Shown here: piece after piece, positions 6,972 to 12,871 of the stretch
Numbering within the stretch: the stretch's first letter is position 1
Layout: each line of letters starts with the position of its first letter
Source: Actinomycetota bacterium
Lineage (GTDB): Bacteria > Actinomycetota > UBA4738
DNA: 14,128 nt
Direction of reading: 5' to 3'
Assembly: GCA_005885025.1 (NCBI GenBank)
Contig: VAYC01000001.1
Location: 1 to 14,128 of the forward strand
Made by a program: the position numbers and the translations under genes
The notes under the pieces: generated by a model
What the model was told of the DNA's origin: nothing
Seen by the model: only the letters and a program-made list of their open reading frames with translations
Database searches by the model: none

Positions 6972-8197
6972 TGGTCGGTGCGGACTCGCCGGAACGTCGC
7001 GAGCAGGGCGAAGTCGTACACGATCTTCAAAGCGCCGGCGGCGACGAAGGGCGCGGACAACGACACGGTCTGCATGAGGTAGCCGCCCAGCGCCGGACCG
7101 GCAGGCCGCACGAGGTATCGGGCCGTGTTCGTGTACGCGGCGGCAGCCGTTCGTTCGTCGGGATCGACCACCGCCACCACGTAGGCCTGCCTGGCCGGGA
7201 CGTCCATCTGGCTGATGGCGAACCGCGCCAGCAGCATGGCGATGGCCAGCCAGAGGTTCGGCATGAACGGCACCAGGATCAGCAGGATGTTCGACGGCAG
7301 GTGAGTGAACACCATCGTGTTCAACAACCCGATCCGGTTCGCCAGCGCGCCGGCGGCGATCGACGAGCCGCTCTGGAGCAAGCCAACGAAGAAGAACACC
7401 AGGCCCATGAGCTCGGTCGAGGCTCCGAACTTCCGCTGGAACCAGAACACCAGGAACGAGTTCACGACGAAACCGCCCCCGAAGGAGTCGATCGCGAACA
7501 GCCCGGCCAGCCCGGCCACCTTTCGTTTGGAGCGAACGAGTGGGAAGCGGCGTTCGGCGGTGAGGACATCGCCCGCCTCGACCGCCTGGGAGAGCCGAAC
7601 GGCGAGGAGCGCGCAGGCCACGCCGATGACGGGGAAGGCCAACATGAACCGCTGGCTGGCCGGAACGGCGGGGAAGAACCGGCGGAAGAAGTCCGGGCCG
7701 CCGGCGGCCAGGGCGCCGAGCGAGCCGGCCAGATAGGCAACCGCGTTGTAGCGAGCGAACGCCCAGGTGCGTTCGCGGGCAGCCCCGGCCACCTGCGGGA
7801 TCATGGCTTGCTCCAGTGACGTGATCGGGCCGGACTCGTTGGCCTCCACCGAGATCGTGCCGGTGAGGGCGGCCAGGATCAGGGCCGGGAGCCACCTGGT
7901 CAGGGCGAACACCGTGCCGGCCGCCGCCATCACCAGGAACAGCGCGGCGTAGAGTCGCCGCCTCCCGATCTGGTCGCCTCGTGTTCCCACGGCCACCGAC
8001 GTGACGGCGAACCCCCCCAGCATGGCGGTGAAGACCAGCCCGACCTTGGCGTCGGAGTACCCGGCGTGGGCCAGAGAGGCCCCCACCAGGACGCTGGCAA
8101 ACCCGTACAGCAGCGCCCGCAGCGCCTGCACGGCGTAGATTGTCAGCAGGTCCCGCCGCGCGGTGGCTCGGTCGACGCTCGGAGCAGGCTGGCTCAC
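6968..8197 (-). CDS. MFS transporter (409 aa)
   Basis: A major facilitator superfamily permease, an inner-membrane secondary transporter with 12 predicted helices. Seen: a short cytoplasmic N-terminus, helix 1 near LLTIYAVQALRALLYGFAS, the loop 2-3 signature GTRGDQIGRRRLY (family form GxxxDRxGRR) near residues 71-83, a basic central loop (VRSKRKVAG) near 220-230, and a second half with GALANRIG, the matching loop of the C-terminal bundle. DVPARQAYVVAVVDPDERTAAAA resembles drug- or sugar-efflux relatives, but the substrate cannot be told. Start GTG 8197 lies 6 nt after TATGGT (8209-8204 on the minus strand), suggesting a leaderless mRNA, and the stop overlaps the start of the small membrane protein gene. 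It is divergent from the archease gene. Family assignment is firm, specific function open. Confidence 0.9.
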   Translation of the reverse strand: MSQPAPSVDRATARRDLLTIYAVQALRALLYGFASVLVGASLAHAGYSDAKVGLVFTAMLGGFAVTSVAVGTRGDQIGRRRLYAALFLVMAAAGTVFALTRWLPALILAALTGTISVEANESGPITSLEQAMIPQVAGAARERTWAFARYNAVAYLAGSLGALAAGGPDFFRRFFPAVPASQRFMLAFPVIGVACALLAVRLSQAVEAGDVLTAERRFPLVRSKRKVAGLAGLFAIDSFGGGFVVNSFLVFWFQRKFGASTELMGLVFFFVGLLQSGSSIAAGALANRIGLLNTMVFTHLPSNILLILVPFMPNLWLAIAMLLARFAISQMDVPARQAYVVAVVDPDERTAAAAYTNTARYLVRPAGPALGGYLMQTVSLSAPFVAAGALKIVYDFALLATFRRVRTDQ

Positions 8198-8203
8198 GTC
8201 GGA

Positions 8204-8211
8204 ACCATAAT
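8204..8211. promoter_or_regulatory. Overlapping divergent -10 elements (MFS and archease)
   Basis: On the plus strand CATAAT at 8206-8211 lies 6 nt before the archease ATG (8218). On the minus strand TATGGT at 8209-8204 lies 6 nt before the MFS GTG (8197). The two share four base pairs. This spacing is that of leaderless genes, which are common in actinobacteria. No clear -35 boxes were found. The 20-base gap between the two start codons is too short for two independent promoters with normal leaders. Confidence 0.6.
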
Positions 8212-8217
8212 GGGGCC

Positions 8218-8643
8218 ATGGCCGGTCTGGAGGCGCGGCCGTCGTTCGAGATCCTGGAGCACACCGCCGACATCGGCCTGCGGGCTCGTGGCAAGATGCC
8301 CGAGGAGCTGTTCGAGAACGCCGCCGCGGGGCTCCTCGAGATCCTGGGGGCGGCGGCTCGCGAAGGTTCGACCGATGAGGAGATCGCCGTGGAGGCCGAT
8401 GATCCGGCCGCGCTCCTCGTCCACTTCCTCGACGAGCTGATCTATCTGGTGGACGCCCGCGGAGCGAGGATCGCAGCCACCACTGTGCGCTTCGACACGG
8501 CGACTCGGCTGCGGGCTCGCGTCACGTGGACACCGAGCGATGAGCCACTCGAGGGTACCGAGCTGAAGGCCGCCACTCTCCACCAGCTCTCGTTGGAGGA
8601 GCGAGCGGACGGCTACGAGGCAACGGTCTTCTTCGACGTGTGA
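8218..8643 (+). CDS. Archease (RtcB cofactor protein, 141 aa)
   Basis: Archease speeds up guanylylation of RtcB and lets it turn over many times. Seen: EHTADIG with the conserved Asp18 near the N-terminus, the acidic helix EELFENAAAGLLEIL, a FLDELIYLVDA segment, ELKAATLHQL near residue 115 (family form KAxTYHxL) and the C-terminal DGYEATVFFDV with Asp140. Asp18 and Asp140 correspond to the conserved metal-binding acidic residues of the family, and the length is typical. ATG 8218 is chosen over an in-frame start at 8140, which would lie inside the divergent MFS gene and add a nonhomologous basic extension. No ribosome binding site precedes it; CATAAT 6 nt upstream suggests a leaderless mRNA. 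The next gene is rtcB with a 4-nt overlap, which strongly supports the assignment. Confidence 0.95.
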   Translation: MAGLEARPSFEILEHTADIGLRARGKMPEELFENAAAGLLEILGAAAREGSTDEEIAVEADDPAALLVHFLDELIYLVDARGARIAATTVRFDTATRLRARVTWTPSDEPLEGTELKAATLHQLSLEERADGYEATVFFDV

Positions 8644-10121
8644 GGTCGATAGTGCAACCGGAACGGATCGATGAGTTCGAATGGCGGGTCCCCATCGGGA
8701 CGGTTCCGGGGATGCGCGTTCCGGGCGTCGTGTTCGCTACCGAGGGACTGATGGACAAGGCCGTCGAGGACCGCGCCGTGGAGCAGGTGGCCAACGTGGC
8801 GACTTTGCCCGGGATCGTCGAGGCCTCCTACGCCATGCCAGACATCCACTGGGGCTACGGGTTCCCCATCGGCGGCGTGGCGGCCACCGACGTCGAAGCG
8901 GGAGGCGTGGTCTCACCGGGCGGCGTGGGGTTCGACATCGCCTGCGGGGTTCGCCTCATCCGGTCGGACCTGGACTGGGAGCGAGACGTGAAGCCGCGGA
9001 TCGGCGAGCTGGTCCGCACCCTTGGACAACGCGTCCCGCGTGGGACCGGCAAGGGCGGCCGCCTCCACTTGGACCGCACGGCGATGGAACAGGTGCTCGC
9101 CGAAGGGGTCCGCTACGCGCTCGCCGTCGGCATCGGCGTCGAGGAGGATGCCGAACTCTGCGAGGACGGCGGTGTCCTGGAAACGGCTGCGCCGGAGCAG
9201 GTCTCCGATCGGGCAAAGGACCGGGGCGGCAACCAGCTGGGGAGCCTCGGCGCCGGCAACCACTTCCTCGAGGTGCAGGTGGTCGAACGCGTGATCGACG
9301 CGGACGCTGCGGAGGCCATGGGACTGCAAGAAGGTGGAGTTTGCGTGATGCTTCATTCGGGCTCTCGAGGCTTAGGACATCAGATCTGCACGGACCATCT
9401 GCGCGTCGTCGACCAGGCCAGCCGCCGCCTCGGGATCGAGGTTCCTGATCGCCAGCTCGCGTGCGTTCCTGTGGCCGACGAGGTGGCACAGCGCTACCTC
9501 GGGGCCATGGCGGCCGCGGCGAACTTCGCGCGCGCCAACCGCCACGTGCTCACGCACGCGATCCGCGAGTCGTTCGCCGCCGTGTTCGAGAAGCCCGGCC
9601 AACGGCCTAGGACGGGCTCAGCCCCGCCCCTGGGGATGTCGATGGTGTACGACGTGGCGCACAACCTGGCCAAGCTCGAGGAATACAAGGTGGGTGGCCG
9701 GGTACGTACCCTCTGCGTTCACCGCAAGGGGGCGACCCGGGCGCTCGGACCCGAGCATCCGGCGATACCGGCCAGGTATCGTAGGATCGGCCAGCCCGTG
9801 ATCATCCCCGGAAGCATGGGAAGCGCCTCGTACGTGCTGGTGGGAACCACAGAGGCAGCGAGGAAGTCTTTCTCCTCGACATGTCATGGGGCGGGTCGGG
9901 CCATGTCCCGAACCAAGGCCAGGAAGGTGATGAGCGGCGTGGAGCTGGTGAAGCAGCTGGAGGGCCGGGGGATCGCGGTGGCCACCTCCCAGCCGAAGTT
10001 GCTTGCCGAGGAGGCTCCGTACGCGTACAAAGACGTATCCCAGGTCGTCCGGACCTGTGAGGGTGCTGGGCTATCGAGAACGGTGGCGAGACTGGTGCCG
10101 GTGGGAGTGGTCAAGGGATGA
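8640..10121 (+). CDS. rtcB: RNA-splicing ligase RtcB (493 aa)
   Basis: RtcB joins RNA 2',3'-cyclic phosphate or 3'-phosphate ends to 5'-OH ends using GTP and manganese. All catalytic residues are visible: Asp99 and Cys102 in FDIACGVRL, Asn207 and His208 in GNHFLE, His239 in HSGSRGLG, His341 in YDVAHN, and His416 in STCHGAGRAMSRTKA, the residue guanylylated in the family. MPDIHWGYGFPIGGVAA and HRKGATRA are also diagnostic. At 493 aa it is a full-length member. Start GTG 8640 overlaps the archease stop by 4 nt; GTG 8652 is also possible. Its own stop overlaps the start of the DUF3566 gene (ATGA), so the three genes are translationally coupled. RtcB may heal tRNA or rRNA broken by endonucleases; no toxin or RtcR-type regulator is seen nearby, so the physiological substrate is unknown. 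Confidence 0.98.
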   Translation: MRSIVQPERIDEFEWRVPIGTVPGMRVPGVVFATEGLMDKAVEDRAVEQVANVATLPGIVEASYAMPDIHWGYGFPIGGVAATDVEAGGVVSPGGVGFDIACGVRLIRSDLDWERDVKPRIGELVRTLGQRVPRGTGKGGRLHLDRTAMEQVLAEGVRYALAVGIGVEEDAELCEDGGVLETAAPEQVSDRAKDRGGNQLGSLGAGNHFLEVQVVERVIDADAAEAMGLQEGGVCVMLHSGSRGLGHQICTDHLRVVDQASRRLGIEVPDRQLACVPVADEVAQRYLGAMAAAANFARANRHVLTHAIRESFAAVFEKPGQRPRTGSAPPLGMSMVYDVAHNLAKLEEYKVGGRVRTLCVHRKGATRALGPEHPAIPARYRRIGQPVIIPGSMGSASYVLVGTTEAARKSFSSTCHGAGRAMSRTKARKVMSGVELVKQLEGRGIAVATSQPKLLAEEAPYAYKDVSQVVRTCEGAGLSRTVARLVPVGVVKG

Positions 10122-10528
10122 GAGCGCTGGTCGAGACCGACGAGATGACGCGGCGGGGTGACTCGTTCGCCGGCGGGCGGCGGGCCAAGCTGGTGGTGCG
10201 CAAAGTCGAGCCGTGGTCGGTCCTCAAGTTCTCGCTCCTCTTCTATTTCTGTCTCATGCTCGTGTTCTTGCTGGCCTTCGTGATCCTGTACTGGGTTCTG
10301 GGCGTGACGGGCGTTCTGGATTCGATCGCCAAGGTCCTCTCCGACGTCGGTTTCGGGGGAACGGCAGGCTTCGAGTTCCACGGTTACTGGATCTTCTCCC
10401 GGCTGTTCCTGGTCGGACTGGCCGGTGTGGTGGTGTGGTCGCTGCTGAACATGTTGATCGCCGTGCTGTACAACCTGGTCTCCGACGTGGCCGGCGGCAT
10501 CCAGATCACGCTCGCCGAGCGTCGCTGA
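10118..10528 (+). CDS. DUF3566 transmembrane protein (136 aa)
   Basis: DUF3566 proteins are actinobacterial membrane proteins of unknown function, normally encoded just after gyrA and before tRNA-Ile (for example Rv0007). Seen: a hydrophilic N-terminal 20 residues, the family lead-in RRAKLVVRKVEPWSVLKFSL (residues 21-40), helix 1 at about 38-62, an outside loop with FEFHGYWIFSR, helix 2 at about 93-118, then ending ALYNLVSDVAGGI-like (here VLYNLVSDVAGGIQITLAE). It lacks the long disordered N-terminal extension of mycobacterial members. The start ATG overlaps the rtcB stop. Here archease-rtcB separates it from gyrA, so its usual coupling to the gyr operon is replaced by coupling to RNA repair. 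Confidence 0.93.
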   Translation: MRALVETDEMTRRGDSFAGGRRAKLVVRKVEPWSVLKFSLLFYFCLMLVFLLAFVILYWVLGVTGVLDSIAKVLSDVGFGGTAGFEFHGYWIFSRLFLVGLAGVVVWSLLNMLIAVLYNLVSDVAGGIQITLAERR

Positions 10529-10559
10529 CGAACGCCGCTCACCGCGCCGAATCTCTCGA

Positions 10560-10589
10560 TTGACACCCTTCTCCAGCCCCGCGTACGCT
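10560..10589 (+). promoter_or_regulatory. Promoter of tRNA-Ile
   Basis: A perfect TTGACA at 10560-10565 is followed after 18 bases by TACGCT at 10584-10589 (matches T-A----T of the -10). Transcription would begin near 10596, about 33 bases before the tRNA. It lies in the gap after the DUF3566 gene. Confidence 0.7.
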
Positions 10590-10628
10590 TTCCCGGGCCA
10601 CGGTCTTCGCCCGAGCAGGGTTCGCCGA

Positions 10629-10702
10629 GGGCCTGTAGCTCAGGCGGTTAGAGCGCATCCCTGATAAGGATGAGGTCGATGGTTCGAGTCCATCCAGGCC
10701 CA
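10629..10702 (+). tRNA. tRNA-Ile (GAT)
   Basis: Full cloverleaf: acceptor GGGCCTG pairs with CAGGCCC, D arm GCTC/GAGC, anticodon stem CATCC/GGATG around CTGATAA with anticodon GAT at 10663-10665, T arm GATGG-TTCGAGT-CCATC, discriminator A. The 3' CCA is not encoded. tRNA-Ile(GAT) downstream of DUF3566 is the usual actinobacterial order. The next coding start is only 23 nt beyond the tRNA with no terminator between, so the tRNA is probably cut out of a longer transcript. Confidence 0.97.
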
Positions 10703-10725
10703 CTCCGGAGCTAAGGAGGAACCCC

Positions 10726-10875
10726 ATGGGGGAGAAGAAGGGCGGCAAGCTGAAGAAGTTCTTCCTGTTCGCGTTCATCGCGGGCCTCGTCAGCGCTGTG
10801 GTGTCATACGTCAAGCGACGCCGCGGAGGCGGCGACGAGAACGAATGGCAGGAGCTTCCCCCACCACAGAGCTAG
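10726..10875 (+). CDS. Small membrane peptide, DLW-39-like (49 aa)
   Basis: Short gene with a perfect Shine-Dalgarno, AAGGAGG at 10713-10719, 6 nt before ATG 10726. The peptide has a basic N-terminus (MGEKKGGKLKK), one hydrophobic helix at about residues 12-29, a basic stop-transfer patch KRRR, then an acidic stretch DENEWQEL and a proline-rich end. This matches the pattern of the tiny actinobacterial DLW-39 family, found next to tRNA-Ile and tRNA-Ala, with a helix followed by an acidic residue and a conserved Trp; here Trp41 would be that residue. Function is unknown. The position, ribosome binding site and protein pattern make it a real gene; the family name is likely but not certain. It is probably co-transcribed with tRNA-Ile. 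Confidence 0.82.
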   Translation: MGEKKGGKLKKFFLFAFIAGLVSAVVSYVKRRRGGGDENEWQELPPPQS

Positions 10876-10935
10876 CCCCCGCGGGCTGACCCTCTCAACC
10901 CGGTCGGCCCTTCCGCCGAAACTTCCAGCGAACCT

Positions 10936-10953
10936 CGGCCCCGCTCGGGGCCG
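10936..10953 (+). terminator. Hairpin after the tRNA-Ile / small peptide transcript
   Basis: CGGCCCC at 10936-10942 pairs perfectly with GGGGCCG at 10947-10953 around a GCTC loop. There is no T tract, which is common in actinobacterial terminators. It lies 60 bases after the small peptide gene and 23 bases before the next start codon, so it could end the upstream transcript or sit in the leader of the next gene. Confidence 0.45.
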
Positions 10954-10975
10954 CGGCCTCGCCTGGAGGTTCCGA

Positions 10976-11611
10976 ATGTCTCGGTATGGGATCGAACGTG
11001 GGGACGTGCTCCTGTCCCTGCAACTGGCCCTCACCCAGGAAGAGGAAGAGCCGATTGACCTCGAGGCGATCTCCCGTCAGGGCCAGCCCGCGGTCAGGCC
11101 GTCGGCGGGCAACGGCGCCGCGCCCCACCGGCCATCGGCGCCCCCCCGTGTCAGGCCCCTGGTCCATGAGCGACGGCCACTTCCAGGTATTCCGCCGGCG
11201 CCACCTCGGCCGGTGATCATGGTCGATCCGACCACCGGTGCCGGGACCATGGCCGCCCTTCGACGTGACCTGGCTGTGCAGAAGAAGACGGGCGGCCGAC
11301 CGGACGGCAAGGTCATTGGGCTCGAGATCGAGACCCTCGACCAGTTCCGCATGGTGCTCGGAGCCGGCGCCGCTGACGAGGTCATTCGCGGGCTCGTCGA
11401 GGTGGCTCCCTTCGCCCTCCAGGCTCGTGACCGGGTGTACCGGTTCGGGCGGGACAAGCTGATCCTGTGGCTCGGAGTGAGCAAAGACGCCGAAGTGGAG
11501 AAGGCGCGGTCGGGTCTCGAGCAGGCCGTGACCCGCTTCCTGGCCGACCGGGGCTTCCCCGAGGTTCGACTGCTGGCCCGCGCCCTGGACCCCGCAGCCC
11601 TCGCCCGCTGA
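10976..11611 (+). CDS. Protein with degenerate GGDEF-like domain (211 aa)
   Basis: Residues 1-80 are low in structure and rich in proline and arginine, with an acidic patch EEEEPIDLEAI near 22-32. Residues 84-208 follow the GGDEF fold pattern: DPTTG at 84-88 (family form DxLTGLxNR), a central ETLDQFRMVLG (family form DxDxFKxxND), a helix resembling GDxxLxxVA, then RDRVYRFGRDKLILWL, where the signature GG(D/E)EF is replaced by GRDKL (residues 158-162), and an alternating-charge helix after it. One of the two metal-binding acids of the D-x-D motif is Thr120 and the catalytic Glu is Lys161, so cyclase activity is not expected. It might bind nucleotide or protein instead. Start ATG 10976 has GGAGGT at 10965-10970, 5 nt upstream. 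The match is by pattern only. Confidence 0.72.
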   Translation: MSRYGIERGDVLLSLQLALTQEEEEPIDLEAISRQGQPAVRPSAGNGAAPHRPSAPPRVRPLVHERRPLPGIPPAPPRPVIMVDPTTGAGTMAALRRDLAVQKKTGGRPDGKVIGLEIETLDQFRMVLGAGAADEVIRGLVEVAPFALQARDRVYRFGRDKLILWLGVSKDAEVEKARSGLEQAVTRFLADRGFPEVRLLARALDPAALAR

Positions 11612-11622
11612 GACCCGGCGAG

Positions 11623-11639
11623 GCGCCCGGCCCGGGTGC
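11623..11639 (+). terminator. Possible weak terminator after the GGDEF-like gene
   Basis: GCGCCCG at 11623-11629 pairs with CGGGTGC at 11633-11639 (one G-T pair) around a GCC loop, 12 bases after the stop codon. No T tract. In such GC-rich sequence this could be chance. Confidence 0.35.
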
Positions 11640-11688
11640 GCGCTGGTGAACCCGCTCCGTCCGACGGAACCGCGGTCCACCTGGGTAG

Positions 11689-11717
11689 TTGCCAATCCTC
11701 CTTGCTCGTCGCACGAT
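11689..11717 (+). promoter_or_regulatory. Promoter-like site before the candidate small RNA
   Basis: TTGCCA at 11689-11694, 17-base spacer, CACGAT at 11712-11717 (matches at -11, -8 and -7). Transcription would start near 11724, only a few bases before the anti-16S stretch. The -35 is good and the -10 poor, so the call is tentative. Confidence 0.4.
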
Positions 11718-11747
11718 AGCGCCACGGGAGAAAGGAGGTGGTCCAGC

Positions 11748-11789
11748 TTGCATAAACCGCACGCGACCCCCGAGGTGGCTGGCTGCTGA
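11748..11789 (+). CDS. Possible 13-aa mini-ORF behind a very long Shine-Dalgarno
   Basis: TTG 11748 lies 9 nt after AGGAGG (11733-11738) and opens a frame of 13 codons, MHKPHATPEVAGC, ending with TGA at 11787-11789. The unusually strong ribosome binding region is the main reason to take so short a frame seriously. No family is recognised. It might be a leader peptide or a secreted or modified peptide ending in Cys, or only a decoy for ribosome binding. Confidence 0.35.
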   Translation: MHKPHATPEVAGC

Positions 11790-11955
11790 GCCGTCCCTCG
11801 TCGGGCCGGGGCTGAACCGCCCCGTTCCGTCCGCCGGGGAGGACCCGGCAAATTCAACCCAGACCACCGCGTCTCGCGAGTCCCGGGCTGGTCGACCGGG
11901 CGGATCCCTCGGGGAGCCGAAGAGTTCGTGAGCGAAACCGGAAACGGCTACGACT

Positions 11956-11986
11956 GTGGGGCCGGGCGCTACGCGCCCGGCCCCAC
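11956..11986 (+). terminator. Perfect 14-bp hairpin, probable terminator
   Basis: GTGGGGCCGGGCGC at 11956-11969 is the exact reverse complement of 11973-11986, with the loop TAC. No T tract follows. It is the strongest hairpin in the window. It probably ends the transcript that begins near 11724 and separates it from the GNAT gene, although an attenuator role cannot be excluded. Confidence 0.72.
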
Positions 11987-12012
11987 TGCAGTTCACGATG
12001 AGCCGACGGCCC

Positions 12013-12018
12013 TAAACT
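12013..12018 (+). promoter_or_regulatory. Possible -10 element of the GNAT-racemase operon
   Basis: TAAACT at 12013-12018 lies 10 nt before ATG 12029. With a start near 12025 the mRNA would be nearly leaderless, which fits the absence of a Shine-Dalgarno. TTCACG at 11992-11997 is a weak -35 at 15-base spacing. Confidence 0.4.
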
Positions 12019-12028
12019 TCGGCGTGCC

Positions 12029-12871
12029 ATGGGTGCGCGCGGTTCGGCGTGGGAGCTCGCTCGCGCGGCCGGTGACGCTGCTGGGGTCTCGCTCGTTCCC
12101 TTGGACAGCTTCGAGGAAGCCCAGCAGGTCAGCGGGCTGGCGGGAGCGTTGTGGGAGGAGGACGCGATGCCTCCCGCGATGGTGCGGGCGTTCCAGCTCG
12201 CCGACACCGGAATGTACGGAGCGCAGGCAGACGGCCGCCTCGTGGGGTTCGTCCTGGCATTCCTCGGGCTCGACGAAGGCATCCACATGCACTCTCACAT
12301 GCTGGGAGTCATCTCCGAATGGCAGTCGCGCGGCGTCGGGTACGCCCTGAAGCTCGCCCAGCGAGCGGCGTGCCTGGACTCCGGGATCGAGGAGGTCCGG
12401 TGGACCTATGACCCGCTGGTCGTTCGCAACGCCTGGTTCAACCTGGTCAAGCTCGGCGCGGTCGCCACTCAGTTCCTCCCCGGCTTCTACGGCGAGATGA
12501 GCGACCGCATCAATCGCGGGGACCGCAGCGATCGGTTCGAGGTTCGGTGGCGCCTCGCTTCGAAGCGGGTCGAACGAGCCCTATCGGGTCGGCCCGAACC
12601 TCCTTCGCCGGGGCCGGTCGTACTGGAGGCCGACGGCGACCCAGACGATCCCAGGCCCTCGCCGACCGGTGCCTCCCCTGACCCGGGAGCAGCGGTGGCG
12701 ATCCCCCGCGATCATCTCGGGGTGCGTTTGCGGGACCCGGACCTTGGGCGAGCCTGGCGGGATGCGTCCGCGGCTGCCTTCCAGGCCTGCTTCGATGCCG
12801 GGCTGGTGGCGTCGTGGATCGATCGGAACGGCCGATACGTGTTCCTACCGGTTCATGAGGCCACGTCGTGA
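12029..12871 (+). CDS. GNAT-family acyltransferase, COG3375-like (280 aa)
   Basis: GNAT enzymes move an acyl group from CoA to an amine. The acyl-CoA loop is seen at residues 90-110, HMLGVISEWQSRGVGYALKLAQR, with Q99-S-R-G-V-G as the phosphate-binding turn. Next come IEEVRWTYDPLVVRNAWFNLVKLGAV and FYGEMSDRINRGDRSDRFEVRWRL (residues about 153-176). These stretches, RWTxDPLxxRNAxxNLxxLGA and NRGxxxDRFxxxW, mark the COG3375 type. A Pro/Asp-rich linker (about 190-230) leads to a C-terminal part seen in homologues. COG3375 genes often sit next to OSBS/N-succinylamino acid racemase genes; in Geobacillus kaustophilus the partner is a succinyltransferase acting on D-amino acids. ATG 12029 has no ribosome binding site. 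Its stop overlaps the racemase start by 4 nt. The substrate is inferred from context. Confidence 0.85.
   Translation: MGARGSAWELARAAGDAAGVSLVPLDSFEEAQQVSGLAGALWEEDAMPPAMVRAFQLADTGMYGAQADGRLVGFVLAFLGLDEGIHMHSHMLGVISEWQSRGVGYALKLAQRAACLDSGIEEVRWTYDPLVVRNAWFNLVKLGAVATQFLPGFYGEMSDRINRGDRSDRFEVRWRLASKRVERALSGRPEPPSPGPVVLEADGDPDDPRPSPTGASPDPGAAVAIPRDHLGVRLRDPDLGRAWRDASAAAFQACFDAGLVASWIDRNGRYVFLPVHEATS

Larger units (their letters stand above)
11724..11986 (+). ncRNA. Candidate structured RNA or leader with anti-16S element
   Basis: This covers most of the 417-base stretch 11612-12028, which has no conventional gene. In order: a 19-nt stretch at 11729-11747, AGAAAGGAGGTGGTCCAGC, complementary to the 3' end of bacterial 16S rRNA except for one G-U pair; a possible 13-codon ORF (11748-11789); a hairpin CGGGGC/GCCCCG at 11807-11824 (loop TGAACC); a hairpin CGGATCCC/GGGAGCCG at 11901-11919 with one mismatch; and a perfect 14-bp terminal hairpin at 11956-11986. 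A promoter-like site precedes it. It matches no RNA family I can name. It could be a small RNA, a leader peptide region controlling the genes after it, or an mRNA for a tiny peptide. Confidence 0.5.

Noticed and set aside
8140..8217. Longer N-terminus for archease from 8140
   Set aside because: It would overlap the divergent MFS gene and adds residues outside the archease fold; ATG 8218 matches the family length.
6972..8294. 579-aa minus-strand open frame covering the MFS gene and beyond
   Set aside because: Only its last 138 codons make a plausible protein; the rest is Arg/Pro/Gly-rich sequence read out of frame with the clear MFS gene.
10118..10528. DUF3566 protein as a specific RtcB partner
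   Set aside because: Coupling is seen, but DUF3566 normally sits here without RtcB, so a direct partnership cannot be claimed as an annotation.
11689..11931. 80-aa plus-strand open frame across the candidate RNA
   Set aside because: It begins upstream of the strong Shine-Dalgarno, which it would read as protein, and has no site of its own or any recognisable pattern.
11790..11955. Known riboswitches (c-di-AMP, cobalamin, T-box) in the gap before the GNAT gene
   Set aside because: The GGGGAGCCGAA stretch recalls riboswitch cores, but no full consensus could be assembled by eye.
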